DNA of 56,562 nt from Streptomyces populi (GTDB lineage: Bacteria; Actinomycetota; Actinomycetes; Streptomycetales; Streptomycetaceae): positions 1 through 56,562 of the forward strand of contig NZ_KZ626893.1 of assembly GCF_002911015.1 (NCBI RefSeq), given 5' to 3'. The notes under the pieces were generated by a model that saw nothing but the letters and a program-made list of their open reading frames with translations, made no database searches and was not told the origin of the DNA. The position numbers and the translations under genes are program-made. This document shows positions 7,909 through 16,080 of the stretch, in pieces. The number at the start of each line of letters is the position of its first letter. The stretch's first letter is position 1.

Positions 7909-8092
7909 GTACCCGCCTCATCACCTCATGGTCGCCGGAGCTCCGCACCACTACCGCACCAGAACGAGCGGGCAACAGCGGGGAACCACGGCGAGAGCGG
8001 CCGAGCCCGGAAGGAGCACGGATCGAGCGTTCACCCGGTTCAGCACCCGTACCGGCCTCGCATGCTCGCAGCTTCCCAAGCTGAGAGTTCGG

Positions 8093-8433
8093 GCCCTGCC
8101 GTCACGGGCCGGCCACCATGGCTTGCTCTGGTCGACGGTACCGACAACGTGGTTGAGGCCAATGGGGGTGCAGCGAGGCACACGCGTGCGTGGTCGGTCG
8201 ACGCACCCTCCGTCGTGGCCGACTGTCGTCGGCTGAGATTCGGACGGGGTGTCTCGAAGGTCCTGGCCGTTGATCGCGCGGGCCGAAGCCGGGCCGTCTC
8301 TGGGCCGTCCGAGGTTGCTCGACAGCGGCCGATGACGACCGACGACGGCCACCAGGCGTACGATCCCGCCGTCTCTGAGCAGCGGAAACACAGGTCGCCA
8401 AGAGCTCTGGCAAGCCCCGGGGCAAGAAGACGG
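8093..8433. repeat. Diverged 340-bp non-coding repeat, copy 2
   Basis: Partner of 1343-1683, in the same orientation and co-linear over its whole length. The copies differ by scattered substitutions and only one or two indels, so the duplication is old or each copy arrived separately. Copy 2 lies between the S1-like gene and paralogue C. The remaining bases of the gap 7909-8466 show nothing recognisable. Confidence 0.7.
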
Positions 8434-8466
8434 ATCAGCACTTGCCCCTTGCGGCTCCGCCGGCTG

Positions 8467-9012
8467 CTACAACTGCCGCGGGTCTGCCCCCAGGACGGCG
8501 GGGTCCTCGGACCGCAATCGAAACTCTGCGGTTACGCCCAGGCTCTTTCGGGCGGTGAGGTAGAACAGGTCACGCTTCTCCTGGAACTGCCTGAAAGCCC
8601 GCGTCCAGTCCTCCGGTGTTCCCGAACGCTGGTCACGAGCGAACTGCTCCAGCACCCAGGCGTGGCGTTGCAGCGCCCTGGCCGCCGAGATGGTTTCGGC
8701 GTCCCCCATGAGGAGGACGGCCTCGAACGCGTAGCCCCGCTCCAGTTCGGCGTCAGCCAGCATCGTCAAGCCGGCTTCCTGTCCGAGCGGCTGGGGAAGA
8801 TCGAACAGCCCTTTGCCCGCAGCCAGGCGCCCCGCCAAGGAGGTGAACCTCTTGATCGCGTCCGCGTACCGGAGGTAGGACTCCAGACGACGTTCGTCCC
8901 ACCGCGTCGAGAGCTGGCGACGCCAGCGCGACCTCTCCATGAGGGCTCCGCCCAGGTAGGACGCCGCAGCACCGACGAGCACGCCTATCAACGTGAACAG
9001 TTGCCCCGACAT
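8467..9012 (-). CDS. Membrane-anchored hypothetical protein, paralogue C
   Basis: Encodes 181 residues from ATG 9012, chosen over the upstream start because AGGGGGGG lies just before it and the hydrophobic segment is then N-terminal. Residues 5-24 (LFTLIGVLVGAAASYLGGAL) form the membrane helix, followed by ERSRWRRQLSTRWDERRLES, the same motif as in paralogue B (SRWRRQ..RWDERRL). The body is helical (AETISAARALQRHAWVLEQF) and ends near LTARKSLGVTAEF. Paralogue B shares TLLG/TLIG, VGAA.SYL, WDERRL..Y, TISAAR/TITAAR and ARKSLG. Role unknown. Confidence 0.85.
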   Translation of the reverse strand: MSGQLFTLIGVLVGAAASYLGGALMERSRWRRQLSTRWDERRLESYLRYADAIKRFTSLAGRLAAGKGLFDLPQPLGQEAGLTMLADAELERGYAFEAVLLMGDAETISAARALQRHAWVLEQFARDQRSGTPEDWTRAFRQFQEKRDLFYLTARKSLGVTAEFRLRSEDPAVLGADPRQL

Positions 9013-9321
9013 GGCCCCCCCTGTCGATCGGTTCGTTCCCGGGACGACCTTACTGTCAGCTTTGATCAGCCAAGCGTCGGCAAAGTCGGTAGCCCAGCAG
9101 GTCTCCCTTCGGCAGACATGCCGTGTCGGTCGCGTGCCTGATCGGATGAGAGTCACCGCCGAGGTACCCAGGTCTCGCGGGTGTCCGGAACTGCTGCCGG
9201 GGGTGGATCCGGCCGGGGAGGGCCCGCTGGAGATGCGGGACGCCGGGGAGCAGCCACCGTCCTGTCCTCAGGTAGCCTGCCGGTTCATCTTCCTGGAACA
9301 GGAAGCGCGCTGGGGAGAACC
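9013..9321. other. 309-base divergent intergenic region
   Basis: Lies between paralogue C on the minus strand and the membrane protein on the plus strand. I see no convincing frame, repeat or operator here beyond the ribosome binding sites of the two flanking genes. Confidence 0.5.
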
Positions 9322-9939
9322 GTGAACGTCCGTCTTCAGATACACCTCTTGACCACGATCGCCATAGGCCTCGGCCTGTTCTTCTCCGGCCAGGCGTTGG
9401 GCGGGATGCCGCTCGGTCTGCTGGGCTTGGTGATCTTCTTTTTTGTTCTTGAGCCGCTGATCCGGGCGCTGCTCCCGGCTTCCTTCCTCCCGGCTCCGCA
9501 GGGGGCGCAGGCGACCTGCGCCTTGTACCGTGGCTGGGCCGCGGAGTTGACCGCCCGCCTCGGGCTGGGGGCCTCCCGCACTGTCGAGGCCGACGCTGCG
9601 CGGCTTCGGCGAGGAACGCGTCTCAGCATGCTCTCGTACGGCCTGCGCGACGGCAGTCAGACCCTCGGCCACGTGCTCCTGCGGCAGTCCTCGAACGGCG
9701 AGATCTCGCTGGCCTGGCGCAAGCGCGGGAAGAGCGGTACCGACCAGCCGATCAGCCTTCAGGGCCCGGTGGCCGCAATGCGGGAGCGCCGGCAGCAGAA
9801 TGCCGCCCAGGCCCGAACGGGGTTCACCGTGGCTGTGGATCTCGGCACTGGGTCCTACTGGCTGCGTCACCACGACGCCGCCCTGCTCCAACTCCTCCTC
9901 GGGGACGGTACGTCAGTCACTTCTGCCGTCTCCATCTGA
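9322..9939 (+). CDS. Two-helix membrane protein, hypothetical
   Basis: Start placed at GTG 9322, which has GGGGAGA just upstream; the longer frame from 9181 adds only low-complexity sequence. The 205-residue product has two adjacent membrane helices at about residues 6-26 (IHLLTTIAIGLGLFFSGQAL) and 31-50 (LLGLVIFFFVLEPLIRAL). A cytoplasmic domain of about 150 residues follows, with RTVEADAARLRRGTRLSML and TGFTVAVDLGTGSYWLRHHD. I do not recognise the family. It stands alone between paralogue C and the DUF6578 gene. Confidence 0.75.
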   Translation: MNVRLQIHLLTTIAIGLGLFFSGQALGGMPLGLLGLVIFFFVLEPLIRALLPASFLPAPQGAQATCALYRGWAAELTARLGLGASRTVEADAARLRRGTRLSMLSYGLRDGSQTLGHVLLRQSSNGEISLAWRKRGKSGTDQPISLQGPVAAMRERRQQNAAQARTGFTVAVDLGTGSYWLRHHDAALLQLLLGDGTSVTSAVSI

Positions 9940-10055
9940 CGTCGGCGGCGACTCCGCCGGGTGGCGTCGAGCTGGGCTCGGACTCCTGAAGCGGGTGTCA
10001 CACACCAGGCGCAAGGCTTCCGATGAGCTCAGGTCACCCGGCGGACAATGGCGGC

Positions 10056-10475
10056 ATGACGGTGACGATTTGGGTCGATGACTGGCAGATCAAGTGCTGC
10101 GGACCGAGCTTCGCGCCAGGGGATGTCGTCTCCTGGACGCTGCTGGAGGTCGATCCGGAGGATTACGCCGACGTCGTCGGCGGCGAGCGTGCGGATCGGA
10201 TCGACTTCCGCGAGGAGCATCACGGCCAGGAGGGGGGACACGCACCCACTTCCGTGGAAGTCGTGTCGATCGCCGAGGTGCACTGCCGTTACGGGGTGCC
10301 CCCGGGCGCCACGGACAAGGTGAACCACCCCGTTCCGGGCACGACCGTGCTGGTTCCGGTCGAGGAGGCGGACGGGTGGGCGACGGCCCTGCCGGACGTC
10401 GGCTTCGCGGGCTACCTGGTGACGGCCCGGCGCGCCGCAGACGGACCGGAAGGCGCGGCTGCTCGCGGTCGATGA
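10056..10475 (+). CDS. DUF6578 family protein
   Basis: The start MTVTIWVDDWQIKCCGPSFA at ATG 10056 is the usual N-terminus of DUF6578; an in-frame ATG at 10023 would add 11 residues. The 139-residue product continues with DVVSWTLLEVDPEDYADVVG, a middle region with HC and a late VLVPVEEADGWATALPD. DUF6578 proteins are small, soluble and uncharacterised. The CC pair near residue 15 is noticeable. It is the rightmost intact cassette of the accessory block apart from the membrane gene at 10943. Confidence 0.8.
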   Translation: MTVTIWVDDWQIKCCGPSFAPGDVVSWTLLEVDPEDYADVVGGERADRIDFREEHHGQEGGHAPTSVEVVSIAEVHCRYGVPPGATDKVNHPVPGTTVLVPVEEADGWATALPDVGFAGYLVTARRAADGPEGAAARGR

Positions 10476-10640
10476 CGGAGCCGGCGGGACGGGCTTCCCG
10501 TCCGGTCGATGTACAGCTGCTCCGTACCGCGGCCCCGGCCACCGAACCCGTCCGGCAGCGTCCCTCCGCCTGCCTGTGGACGAGCACGACCGGCCGGTGC
10601 GCCGCCCGACGGGCCGGGGCGGTCACCGGAGGAGGTCCGA

Positions 10641-10800
10641 GTGACGGTGCTCGCAGATCTGCTCGCGGGGGGTCTCCGTCGCGGGAGACATGATCGAGCG
10701 TCAGCCATCGGCGTCTTCGTTCAGCCCTTCGGCGTCTTCGTCCGGGTCGACGGAGTTCCGGAGGCCGTGGCGCTCGCCGAGCCGAGGGCTTGGTCGTCGG
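10641..10800 (+). pseudogene. Remnant of an S1-like protein gene
   Basis: One frame reads VTVLADLLAGG and another IGVFVQPFGVFVRVDGVPEA followed by VALAEP. This parallels RQPFGVFLLLDGVPNAVGLAE in the S1-like gene at 7606. The frames are broken by an imperfect tandem duplication: TCAGCCATCGGCGTCTTCGT at 10701-10720 followed by a 21-base near copy at 10721-10741. The rest of the domain is gone. Nothing else is seen in the gap 10476-10942. Confidence 0.5.
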
Positions 10801-10942
10801 TTCCGACCGCCGGTTTCCGCCGTCCCGGAGGAACGGAAGGGAGACGAGGACCGATGGGGGCATCGGGGCGGGACCACTACGTGCCGTACCAGGAGGACCT
10901 GACGGTCCCAGGTCACCTCTTCCTGAGGTCGGTCGTGGCCGC

Positions 10943-11368
10943 TCAGGCGGGAATCCAGTCGGGCCACTGCGGTGGGACGTTGCTCGCGGGGCAGAGGCCG
11001 GAGTCGCCGGGGTAGCCGTCCAGCGTCCCCCGGGTCGCGAAGAACCACCATGCTGCCCACACCGTCGTACCGACCACCAGCAGTGCCGGCAGCAAGGCGC
11101 GGACCGCCGTCGGTGCGCGAAGGGCCAGGCGTCGGCCGGCGGCGTGCGCCACGAGCCCGACGCATGCCTCGGCCCCCACCACCGGAAGGAGCAGGAGGTT
11201 GAGTTCGAAGCGTCCGCCGGCGTCGAAACCCGCGTCGCAGTACGCGCGCGCCCAGACGGTCAGCGACCAGACGACGAAGCCCACGGCGGCTCCGAACGAC
11301 GCGGAACCCGCCCAGGGGAGGCAGGAGCCGGAACTCGGCTTGATTGTGTCCACGACACAGCACGACAT
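10943..11368 (-). CDS. Three-helix membrane protein, hypothetical
   Basis: The frame begins at 11476, but the first 36 residues are low-complexity; I place the start at ATG 11368 (MSCCVVDTIKPSSG), with GTG 11353 as an alternative. Three membrane helices are clear: SFGAAVGFVVWSLTVWARAY, LNLLLLPVVGAEACVGLVAH and LLPALLVVGTTVWAAWWFFA. A conserved-looking YCDAGFDAGGRFELN loop lies between the first two. The C-terminus is short and extracellular-looking, with one cysteine. Family not recognised. Confidence 0.65.
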   Translation of the reverse strand: MSCCVVDTIKPSSGSCLPWAGSASFGAAVGFVVWSLTVWARAYCDAGFDAGGRFELNLLLLPVVGAEACVGLVAHAAGRRLALRAPTAVRALLPALLVVGTTVWAAWWFFATRGTLDGYPGDSGLCPASNVPPQWPDWIPA

Positions 11369-11790
11369 CGAACACGGCCTGCGCGGTTCCGCGGCGGGCG
11401 GTAAATGTCCGACCGCGTGGCGACAAGGCTTCCGTCCCCGTACGGCCGGCGCGGCCTCGATCAGGTCGTCGTTCACGGGGTGGACGGTTCTGCTGAGGAC
11501 GGAGCCGGACGGGACCGGTCGGACGGACCGGTGAGGTCGTCGTCGCGCGCCGCTCCCCCGGGCGGAGCGATGTCGTCGACCAGGTGGCGCAAGGCTTGTC
11601 CCTCCGAGGTGCCGCCTCCCGCGCGTGGTGATTGCCTGGCGTCCGGGCTTCCGGACGCGGCCCCCGGGAGGCCGGCGGCGGGCGTCCGGGTCACTTGCGG
11701 CGCCGGGAGCCGGGAGGACGGGGACACGATGAGCGCGCGGGACCGGAACGGACCGGAGCCTCCTTCGCGTCCGGAGGGGGCGGGGAGGCC
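11369..11790. other. 422-base intergenic region, no gene seen
   Basis: Separates the membrane protein gene from the antiporter. Frames crossing it on both strands are arginine-, proline- and serine-rich with no family resemblance. It marks the boundary between the accessory block and the metabolic block. The only functional sequence I can identify is the antiporter ribosome binding site near 11785. Confidence 0.5.
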
Positions 11791-13578
11791 GTGACCGAGG
11801 ATCAGATCCTGCTGGGCGTCGGTCTGACCGTCGCGCTCGCGGTGGGCTCGCAGATCCTGGCGAGCAGGCTGCACGTCCCTTCGCTGATCGTGCTGCTGCC
11901 CGTCGGATTCACCGCCGGGGCGCTCACCGACGTCGTCCGTCCCGACCGTCTGGTGCCCGACTTCACGGCCCTGGTGTCGCTCGCCGTGGCCGTGATCCTC
12001 TACGACGCGGGGCTGGGTCTCGATCCGCAGCAGCTGAAGGGCGAGACCCGGAGCGTGGTGACGCGGCTGATCGTGCTGGGGATCCCCGTCACCGCGGGAG
12101 CCTGTCTGGGACTGGTCGCGGCCCTGTTCGACGTCCCGTTCCCCGTGGCGGCCATGATCGGGATCATCCTCGTCGTCTCCGGACCGACCGTCGTCGGCCC
12201 GCTGCTCGACCATGCCAGACCGGCCGACCGGGTGCGGAGGATCCTGACCTGGGAAGGGACCCTCGTCGACCCCCTCGGGGGCATTCTCGGCGCGGTCGTC
12301 TTCCACGTCATCGTCCGGTCCCAGGACCGACAGGGCTTCCGGTTCGGCACGTTCTTCGGGAGCATGGCCGTGGGACTGATCGGCGGCCTGGTCGGTGTCG
12401 GCCTGCTGTGGCTGACGCTGCGCAGGCTGCGGCTCGGCGGGACGCTCGGGACGCTCGCGCAGCTGGCTGCCGTCGTCGCGGTGTCCGCGGGCTGCGACAT
12501 GGTCCTGGACGACACCGGGCTCATCGCGGCGATCGTCACCGGCATCGCCGTGGCGAACCTGCCCGGATTCGACATGCCGGCGCGCCGCCCCTTCTTCGAG
12601 ACCGTCGTCCAGCTCGTCATCGGTCTCCTGTTCATCTCCATCTCGGCCTCGGTCGCGCCGAAGGCCGTCGCCTCGGTGCTGCTCCCCTCGCTGGTGCTCG
12701 TCGTGGCGCTCGTCCTGGTGGTGCGGCCGGTGGTGTCCCTCGTCTCGGCGGCGGGGACCGACGTCGGCCCCGGGGAGCGGGCCTTCATCGGGTGGATGGC
12801 GCCCCGGGGCATCGTCGCCGCCTCCACCGCCGCGACGTTCTCCGCGGCGCTCGTCGACAAGGGCCTGTCCGGCGCCGACAAGATCCTGCCGATCACGTTC
12901 CTGGTGATCGTCGGAACCGTCCTGGTCTACGCGCTGACCGCCAGGCCGGTCGTGGTGCGGCTGGGGGTCGGCCGGTCGGCACGCTCACGGCCCCTGCTGG
13001 TGGGGGGCGCCCCGTGGGTGATCGACCTCGCGCGGTCGCTCGGCGCGGCCGGCCTGGACGTGCTCATGTGGGCCGGTCTCCCGCGGGAGCGGGACCGGAT
13101 CAGGGACGCGGGGATCGAGCTGGCCGCGGGGGAACTCCTGGCCACGGCCACCGATCCCAAGGCGCGTCTGGAGGGCGTCACGACCGCGCTGCTGCTCACG
13201 GACGACGACGACCTCAACGCGCTCGCCTCGGTGGTCGTGCAGGACAGCATCGACGGCCCGGTGTACCGGGTCGGCCCGGCGCCCGGCGGCGAGGGCATCG
13301 TCGCCCCGTACACCGGCGGCGGTGTCCTCTTCGGGCCCGGTCTCGTCCGGAGCGCGCTGGAGGACCGCCACGGGCGGGGAGCGCGTTTCGTCGTGCGGCC
13401 GGCGTCCGACCCGCCCCCGCCGGACCACGAGCTGCTCTTCGTCGTACGGGCCGACGGGCGGCTCGAACCGGTCACCGAGGCGCAGGAGGCCGCTCCGGCG
13501 GACGACGGCACGCTCGTGCTCCTCGGCCCCGCACCGCACGCTTCCGCACCGTCCGGCGGTGCGCCCGGCCGGGGCTGA
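11791..13578 (+). CDS. Cation:proton antiporter (CPA1/NhaP type) with C-terminal TrkA-like domain
   Basis: Encodes 595 residues from GTG 11791 (GGGGAGG just upstream). Residues 1-400 form about 12 membrane helices of the Na+/H+ exchanger fold; characteristic pieces are ILYDAGLGLDPQQL, ILVVSGPTVVGPLLDHARP, LTWEGTLVDPLGGILG and GERAFIGWMAPRGIVAASTA. The acidic residues of WEGTLVDP and the arginine of APRGI are those used for ion binding and structure in this family. Residues 410-595 form a soluble nucleotide-binding-like domain (LVGGAPWVIDLARSLGAAG), suggesting regulation by a nucleotide. It should exchange Na+ or K+ for protons at the plasma membrane. It converges with the DUF389 gene. Confidence 0.93.
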   Translation: MTEDQILLGVGLTVALAVGSQILASRLHVPSLIVLLPVGFTAGALTDVVRPDRLVPDFTALVSLAVAVILYDAGLGLDPQQLKGETRSVVTRLIVLGIPVTAGACLGLVAALFDVPFPVAAMIGIILVVSGPTVVGPLLDHARPADRVRRILTWEGTLVDPLGGILGAVVFHVIVRSQDRQGFRFGTFFGSMAVGLIGGLVGVGLLWLTLRRLRLGGTLGTLAQLAAVVAVSAGCDMVLDDTGLIAAIVTGIAVANLPGFDMPARRPFFETVVQLVIGLLFISISASVAPKAVASVLLPSLVLVVALVLVVRPVVSLVSAAGTDVGPGERAFIGWMAPRGIVAASTAATFSAALVDKGLSGADKILPITFLVIVGTVLVYALTARPVVVRLGVGRSARSRPLLVGGAPWVIDLARSLGAAGLDVLMWAGLPRERDRIRDAGIELAAGELLATATDPKARLEGVTTALLLTDDDDLNALASVVVQDSIDGPVYRVGPAPGGEGIVAPYTGGGVLFGPGLVRSALEDRHGRGARFVVRPASDPPPPDHELLFVVRADGRLEPVTEAQEAAPADDGTLVLLGPAPHASAPSGGAPGRG

Positions 13579-13624
13579 CCGTGCGCGTCGTTCGGGGAGG
13601 TCCGGACGGAGACGCCCCGCCGGG

Positions 13625-14575
13625 TCAGCCTTCCTGTGTTCCGGCCCGGCGCTCCGCGCGCCGCCAGAAGCGCCGCTGCAGGCGGAGGGTGAGAACGCCG
13701 ACGATCACGAGGACGACCACGTTCAGAAGAAGTTGGAACAGTGATCCCCGGGCTTCGGACCAGTCGGCGAAGGCGATCGAGACGGCGATGTCCGAGGCGG
13801 CGGGGATCGTGGTCACGGAGATGAAGACGCCGAGGAGCGCGCTCGCGCGTGCCTCGGTGAGCGAGACGATGCCGACGACGCCGGCGAGGGCGGCCACGAC
13901 CAGGGAGAAGAAGTTGGGCGTGTCGATGAGCTGGGACACGGGACGCAGGCCCCGCTGAAACGCGTCGGACTCGAAGTGGAAGGCCCGTGACAGCGCCGAG
14001 AAGCCCAGCGTCACGACGATGGCCAGTGAGAACCCGGCCGTCAGTGCGCGCGCGCCCTCCCGGACCCGGCGGCGGTTGCCGCGGTCGATCCCCAGGGCGA
14101 TGCTGACGATCGCGTTGTACTCGGGGCCGACCACCATGGCGGCCACGATGAGGATCTGGGAGTTCGACATGATGCCGACCGCCCCGATGAGCCCCGCGAT
14201 GACCAGGAACAGGTAAAAAGAGGGCAGGTAGGTGCCCTCCGCCCGGATGTGGGCCTCGACCGCGGCCCACAGGGGGGTGTGGACGAGGGTGCTGGGCTGG
14301 TCGGCCTCGATCCGCTCCGCGTGCCGCGAGAACATCATCTCGACGTCGTCGACGGCTATGGACCCCGACCGGTCGATCCCCAGCCCGCGCAGGCCGGCCA
14401 GCACCTCGTTCGCGGCGCCCTTCATGACGTCGCACTCCAGCGCGTCGCCGTCCGGCGCGTTCGACACCGACCGCAGGACCACGAGGTTGAGGACGTGATC
14501 GTCCGCGGAGAGCAGGTCGATCGTCCGCCGGGTGAGCGAGGGCGGCATCACCATCCGGAAGTGGATCAGGTCCAT
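13625..14575 (-). CDS. DUF389 family membrane protein
   Basis: Encodes 316 residues from ATG 14575 (MDLIHFRMVMPPSLTRRTID). An N-terminal cytoplasmic alpha/beta domain of about 110 residues is followed by at least six membrane helices. These include YLPSFYLFLVIAGLIGAVGI, SNSQILIVAAMVVGPEYNAI, the DUF389 hallmark, and LLQLLLNVVVLVIVGVLTLR near the end. DUF389 proteins are widespread and uncharacterised membrane proteins. The C-terminus is basic. Its convergent placement with the antiporter may be coincidental. Confidence 0.9.
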   Translation of the reverse strand: MDLIHFRMVMPPSLTRRTIDLLSADDHVLNLVVLRSVSNAPDGDALECDVMKGAANEVLAGLRGLGIDRSGSIAVDDVEMMFSRHAERIEADQPSTLVHTPLWAAVEAHIRAEGTYLPSFYLFLVIAGLIGAVGIMSNSQILIVAAMVVGPEYNAIVSIALGIDRGNRRRVREGARALTAGFSLAIVVTLGFSALSRAFHFESDAFQRGLRPVSQLIDTPNFFSLVVAALAGVVGIVSLTEARASALLGVFISVTTIPAASDIAVSIAFADWSEARGSLFQLLLNVVVLVIVGVLTLRLQRRFWRRAERRAGTQEG

Positions 14576-14674
14576 CGCGTCCTCGCTCCTGCCGAAGCCC
14601 TCGCGGTCGTGCGCAGGACGGTGGGAGGCCGGCCCTGTCGCGGCCGCCCGGGCGAGTCGGGCGGCCGGGCCGTC

Positions 14675-16051
14675 TCAGCCCGTGGGGTCGTACCAGGTGT
14701 CGTCGCCGGGGAGGAGGACGTCGGCCTCCTCGGGTCCCCAGGTGCCGCGGGCGTACGGGTGGACGGGGACGGTGTCGCCGAGGACGGGGTCGACGATCCG
14801 CCAGGCCGCCTCGACGGTGTCCTGTCTGGCGAACAGCCAGCGGTCCCCGTCCAGGGCGGCGCCGATCAGCCGGTCGTAGGGGCGCATGTCGGAACCGGGC
14901 ACCTCGGTGAGGGCGAGTTCCTCGTGATTGGCCTCCCAGCCGCCGCCGGGCCGTTTGCCGGCGAGGGTGAGCGCCACCTGGGTCTCCGGCCAGATCCGGA
15001 AGCGGAGCATGTTGGTGGCGGGTGCCGGCCGCAGCTCGAACACGTCGTGAGGGGCCCTGCGGAAGCGGATGGCGACCTCGGTGGCGGTCACCGGCAGGCA
15101 CTTCCCCGCGCGGATGAGGATCGGGACGTCGGCCCAGCGCCAGGAGTCGGCGGCGAGCCGGACCGCGGCGAAGGTCTCCACGGTGGACTTCGGGTCCACG
15201 CCGTCCACGTCGCGGTAGCCGTCGTACTGTCCGCGCACGATGTGGTCGGGGGTGAGGGGGCGCAGGGAGGCGACGGTGACCGCCTTGGAGTCCCGCCAGG
15301 CGCTCAGGCCGTGCCCGGAGGGCGGGTCGGCCAGGACGGTGGCGAGGACCTGCAGCATGTGGTTCTGGATCACGTCGCGGACCGCGCCGGTGCGGTCGTA
15401 GAAACGGCCGCGGTCCGCGACGTCGAAGGCCTCGGCCATCGTGATCTGGATGCTCTCGACGTGGGTGCGGTTGAGCAGCGGCTCGATCACGGAGTTGGCG
15501 AACCGCGCGAACAGGACGTTCTCGACGGGGTCGAGCCCGAGCCAGTGGTCGACGCGGTAGATGGCGTTCTCGGAGAAGTACCGGTGCATGGTGGCGTTGA
15601 GGTCGCCGGCGCTCACGAGGTCGGTGCCGAAGGGCTTCTCGACCATGATGCGGGCGCCCTTGGCCCGGCCCGCGCCGGCGATGCCCTGGGCGATCCGGCC
15701 GAACAGCGGTGGGGGGACCTCGAGGTAGTACAGGGCACGCCCGCCGGGGCCCATCGCCTCGGACATGGCGCTGTAGGTGGCGTCGTCGCCGAGGTCGCCG
15801 TCCACGTAGCGCAGCAGGCCGAGCATCTTGGTCGCGGCGGGAGACCCGGGGTCCATGCCGTTGAGGGTGAGGGAGGCCTTCGCGTAGGCGCGGAACTGCT
15901 CCAGGTCCCAGCCCGCCTTGGCCACGCCCACGACCGGGACGTCCAGGACGCCGCGTTCGACCAGTCCCACGAGAGCGGGGAAGGTCTCCAGTTTGGCGAG
16001 GTCACCGGTGGCACCGAAGATCACCAACGCGTCCATCTGTCGTGCCGTCAT
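14675..16051 (-). CDS. zwf: Glucose-6-phosphate dehydrogenase
   Basis: Encodes 458 residues from ATG 16051 with CAGGAGAG upstream; the longer frame is not protein-like. The nucleotide-binding motif VIFGATGDLAKLETFPALVG is at the N-terminus. The substrate motif AIYRVDHWLGLDPVENVLFA corresponds to RIDHYLGKE in classical enzymes, and RFYDRTGAVRDVIQNHMLQV is conserved. The enzyme oxidises glucose 6-phosphate and makes NADPH. It is shorter than the usual 500 or so residues and has Trp after the catalytic His, so it belongs to a divergent clade. It lies 29 bases downstream of the GMC oxidoreductase and is probably co-transcribed with it. Confidence 0.93.
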   Translation of the reverse strand: MTARQMDALVIFGATGDLAKLETFPALVGLVERGVLDVPVVGVAKAGWDLEQFRAYAKASLTLNGMDPGSPAATKMLGLLRYVDGDLGDDATYSAMSEAMGPGGRALYYLEVPPPLFGRIAQGIAGAGRAKGARIMVEKPFGTDLVSAGDLNATMHRYFSENAIYRVDHWLGLDPVENVLFARFANSVIEPLLNRTHVESIQITMAEAFDVADRGRFYDRTGAVRDVIQNHMLQVLATVLADPPSGHGLSAWRDSKAVTVASLRPLTPDHIVRGQYDGYRDVDGVDPKSTVETFAAVRLAADSWRWADVPILIRAGKCLPVTATEVAIRFRRAPHDVFELRPAPATNMLRFRIWPETQVALTLAGKRPGGGWEANHEELALTEVPGSDMRPYDRLIGAALDGDRWLFARQDTVEAAWRIVDPVLGDTVPVHPYARGTWGPEEADVLLPGDDTWYDPTG

Positions 16052-16080
16052 CTCTGAACTCTCCTGTGGGGTCCGGGCGG

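Noticed and set aside
7909..9141. C-terminal extension of the S1-like frame as a genuine large protein
   Set aside because: It passes through the non-coding 340-bp repeat and antisense to paralogue C, and has no domain; more likely a lost stop.
12927..15101. 724-codon open frame on the minus strand
   Set aside because: It is Arg/Pro/Gly-rich, lies antisense to the antiporter and out of frame over DUF389 and zwf, and matches no family; a GC-bias shadow.
14249..16057. 602-codon open frame on the plus strand
   Set aside because: Antisense to zwf and DUF389, with Val/Gly/Glu-rich shadow composition.
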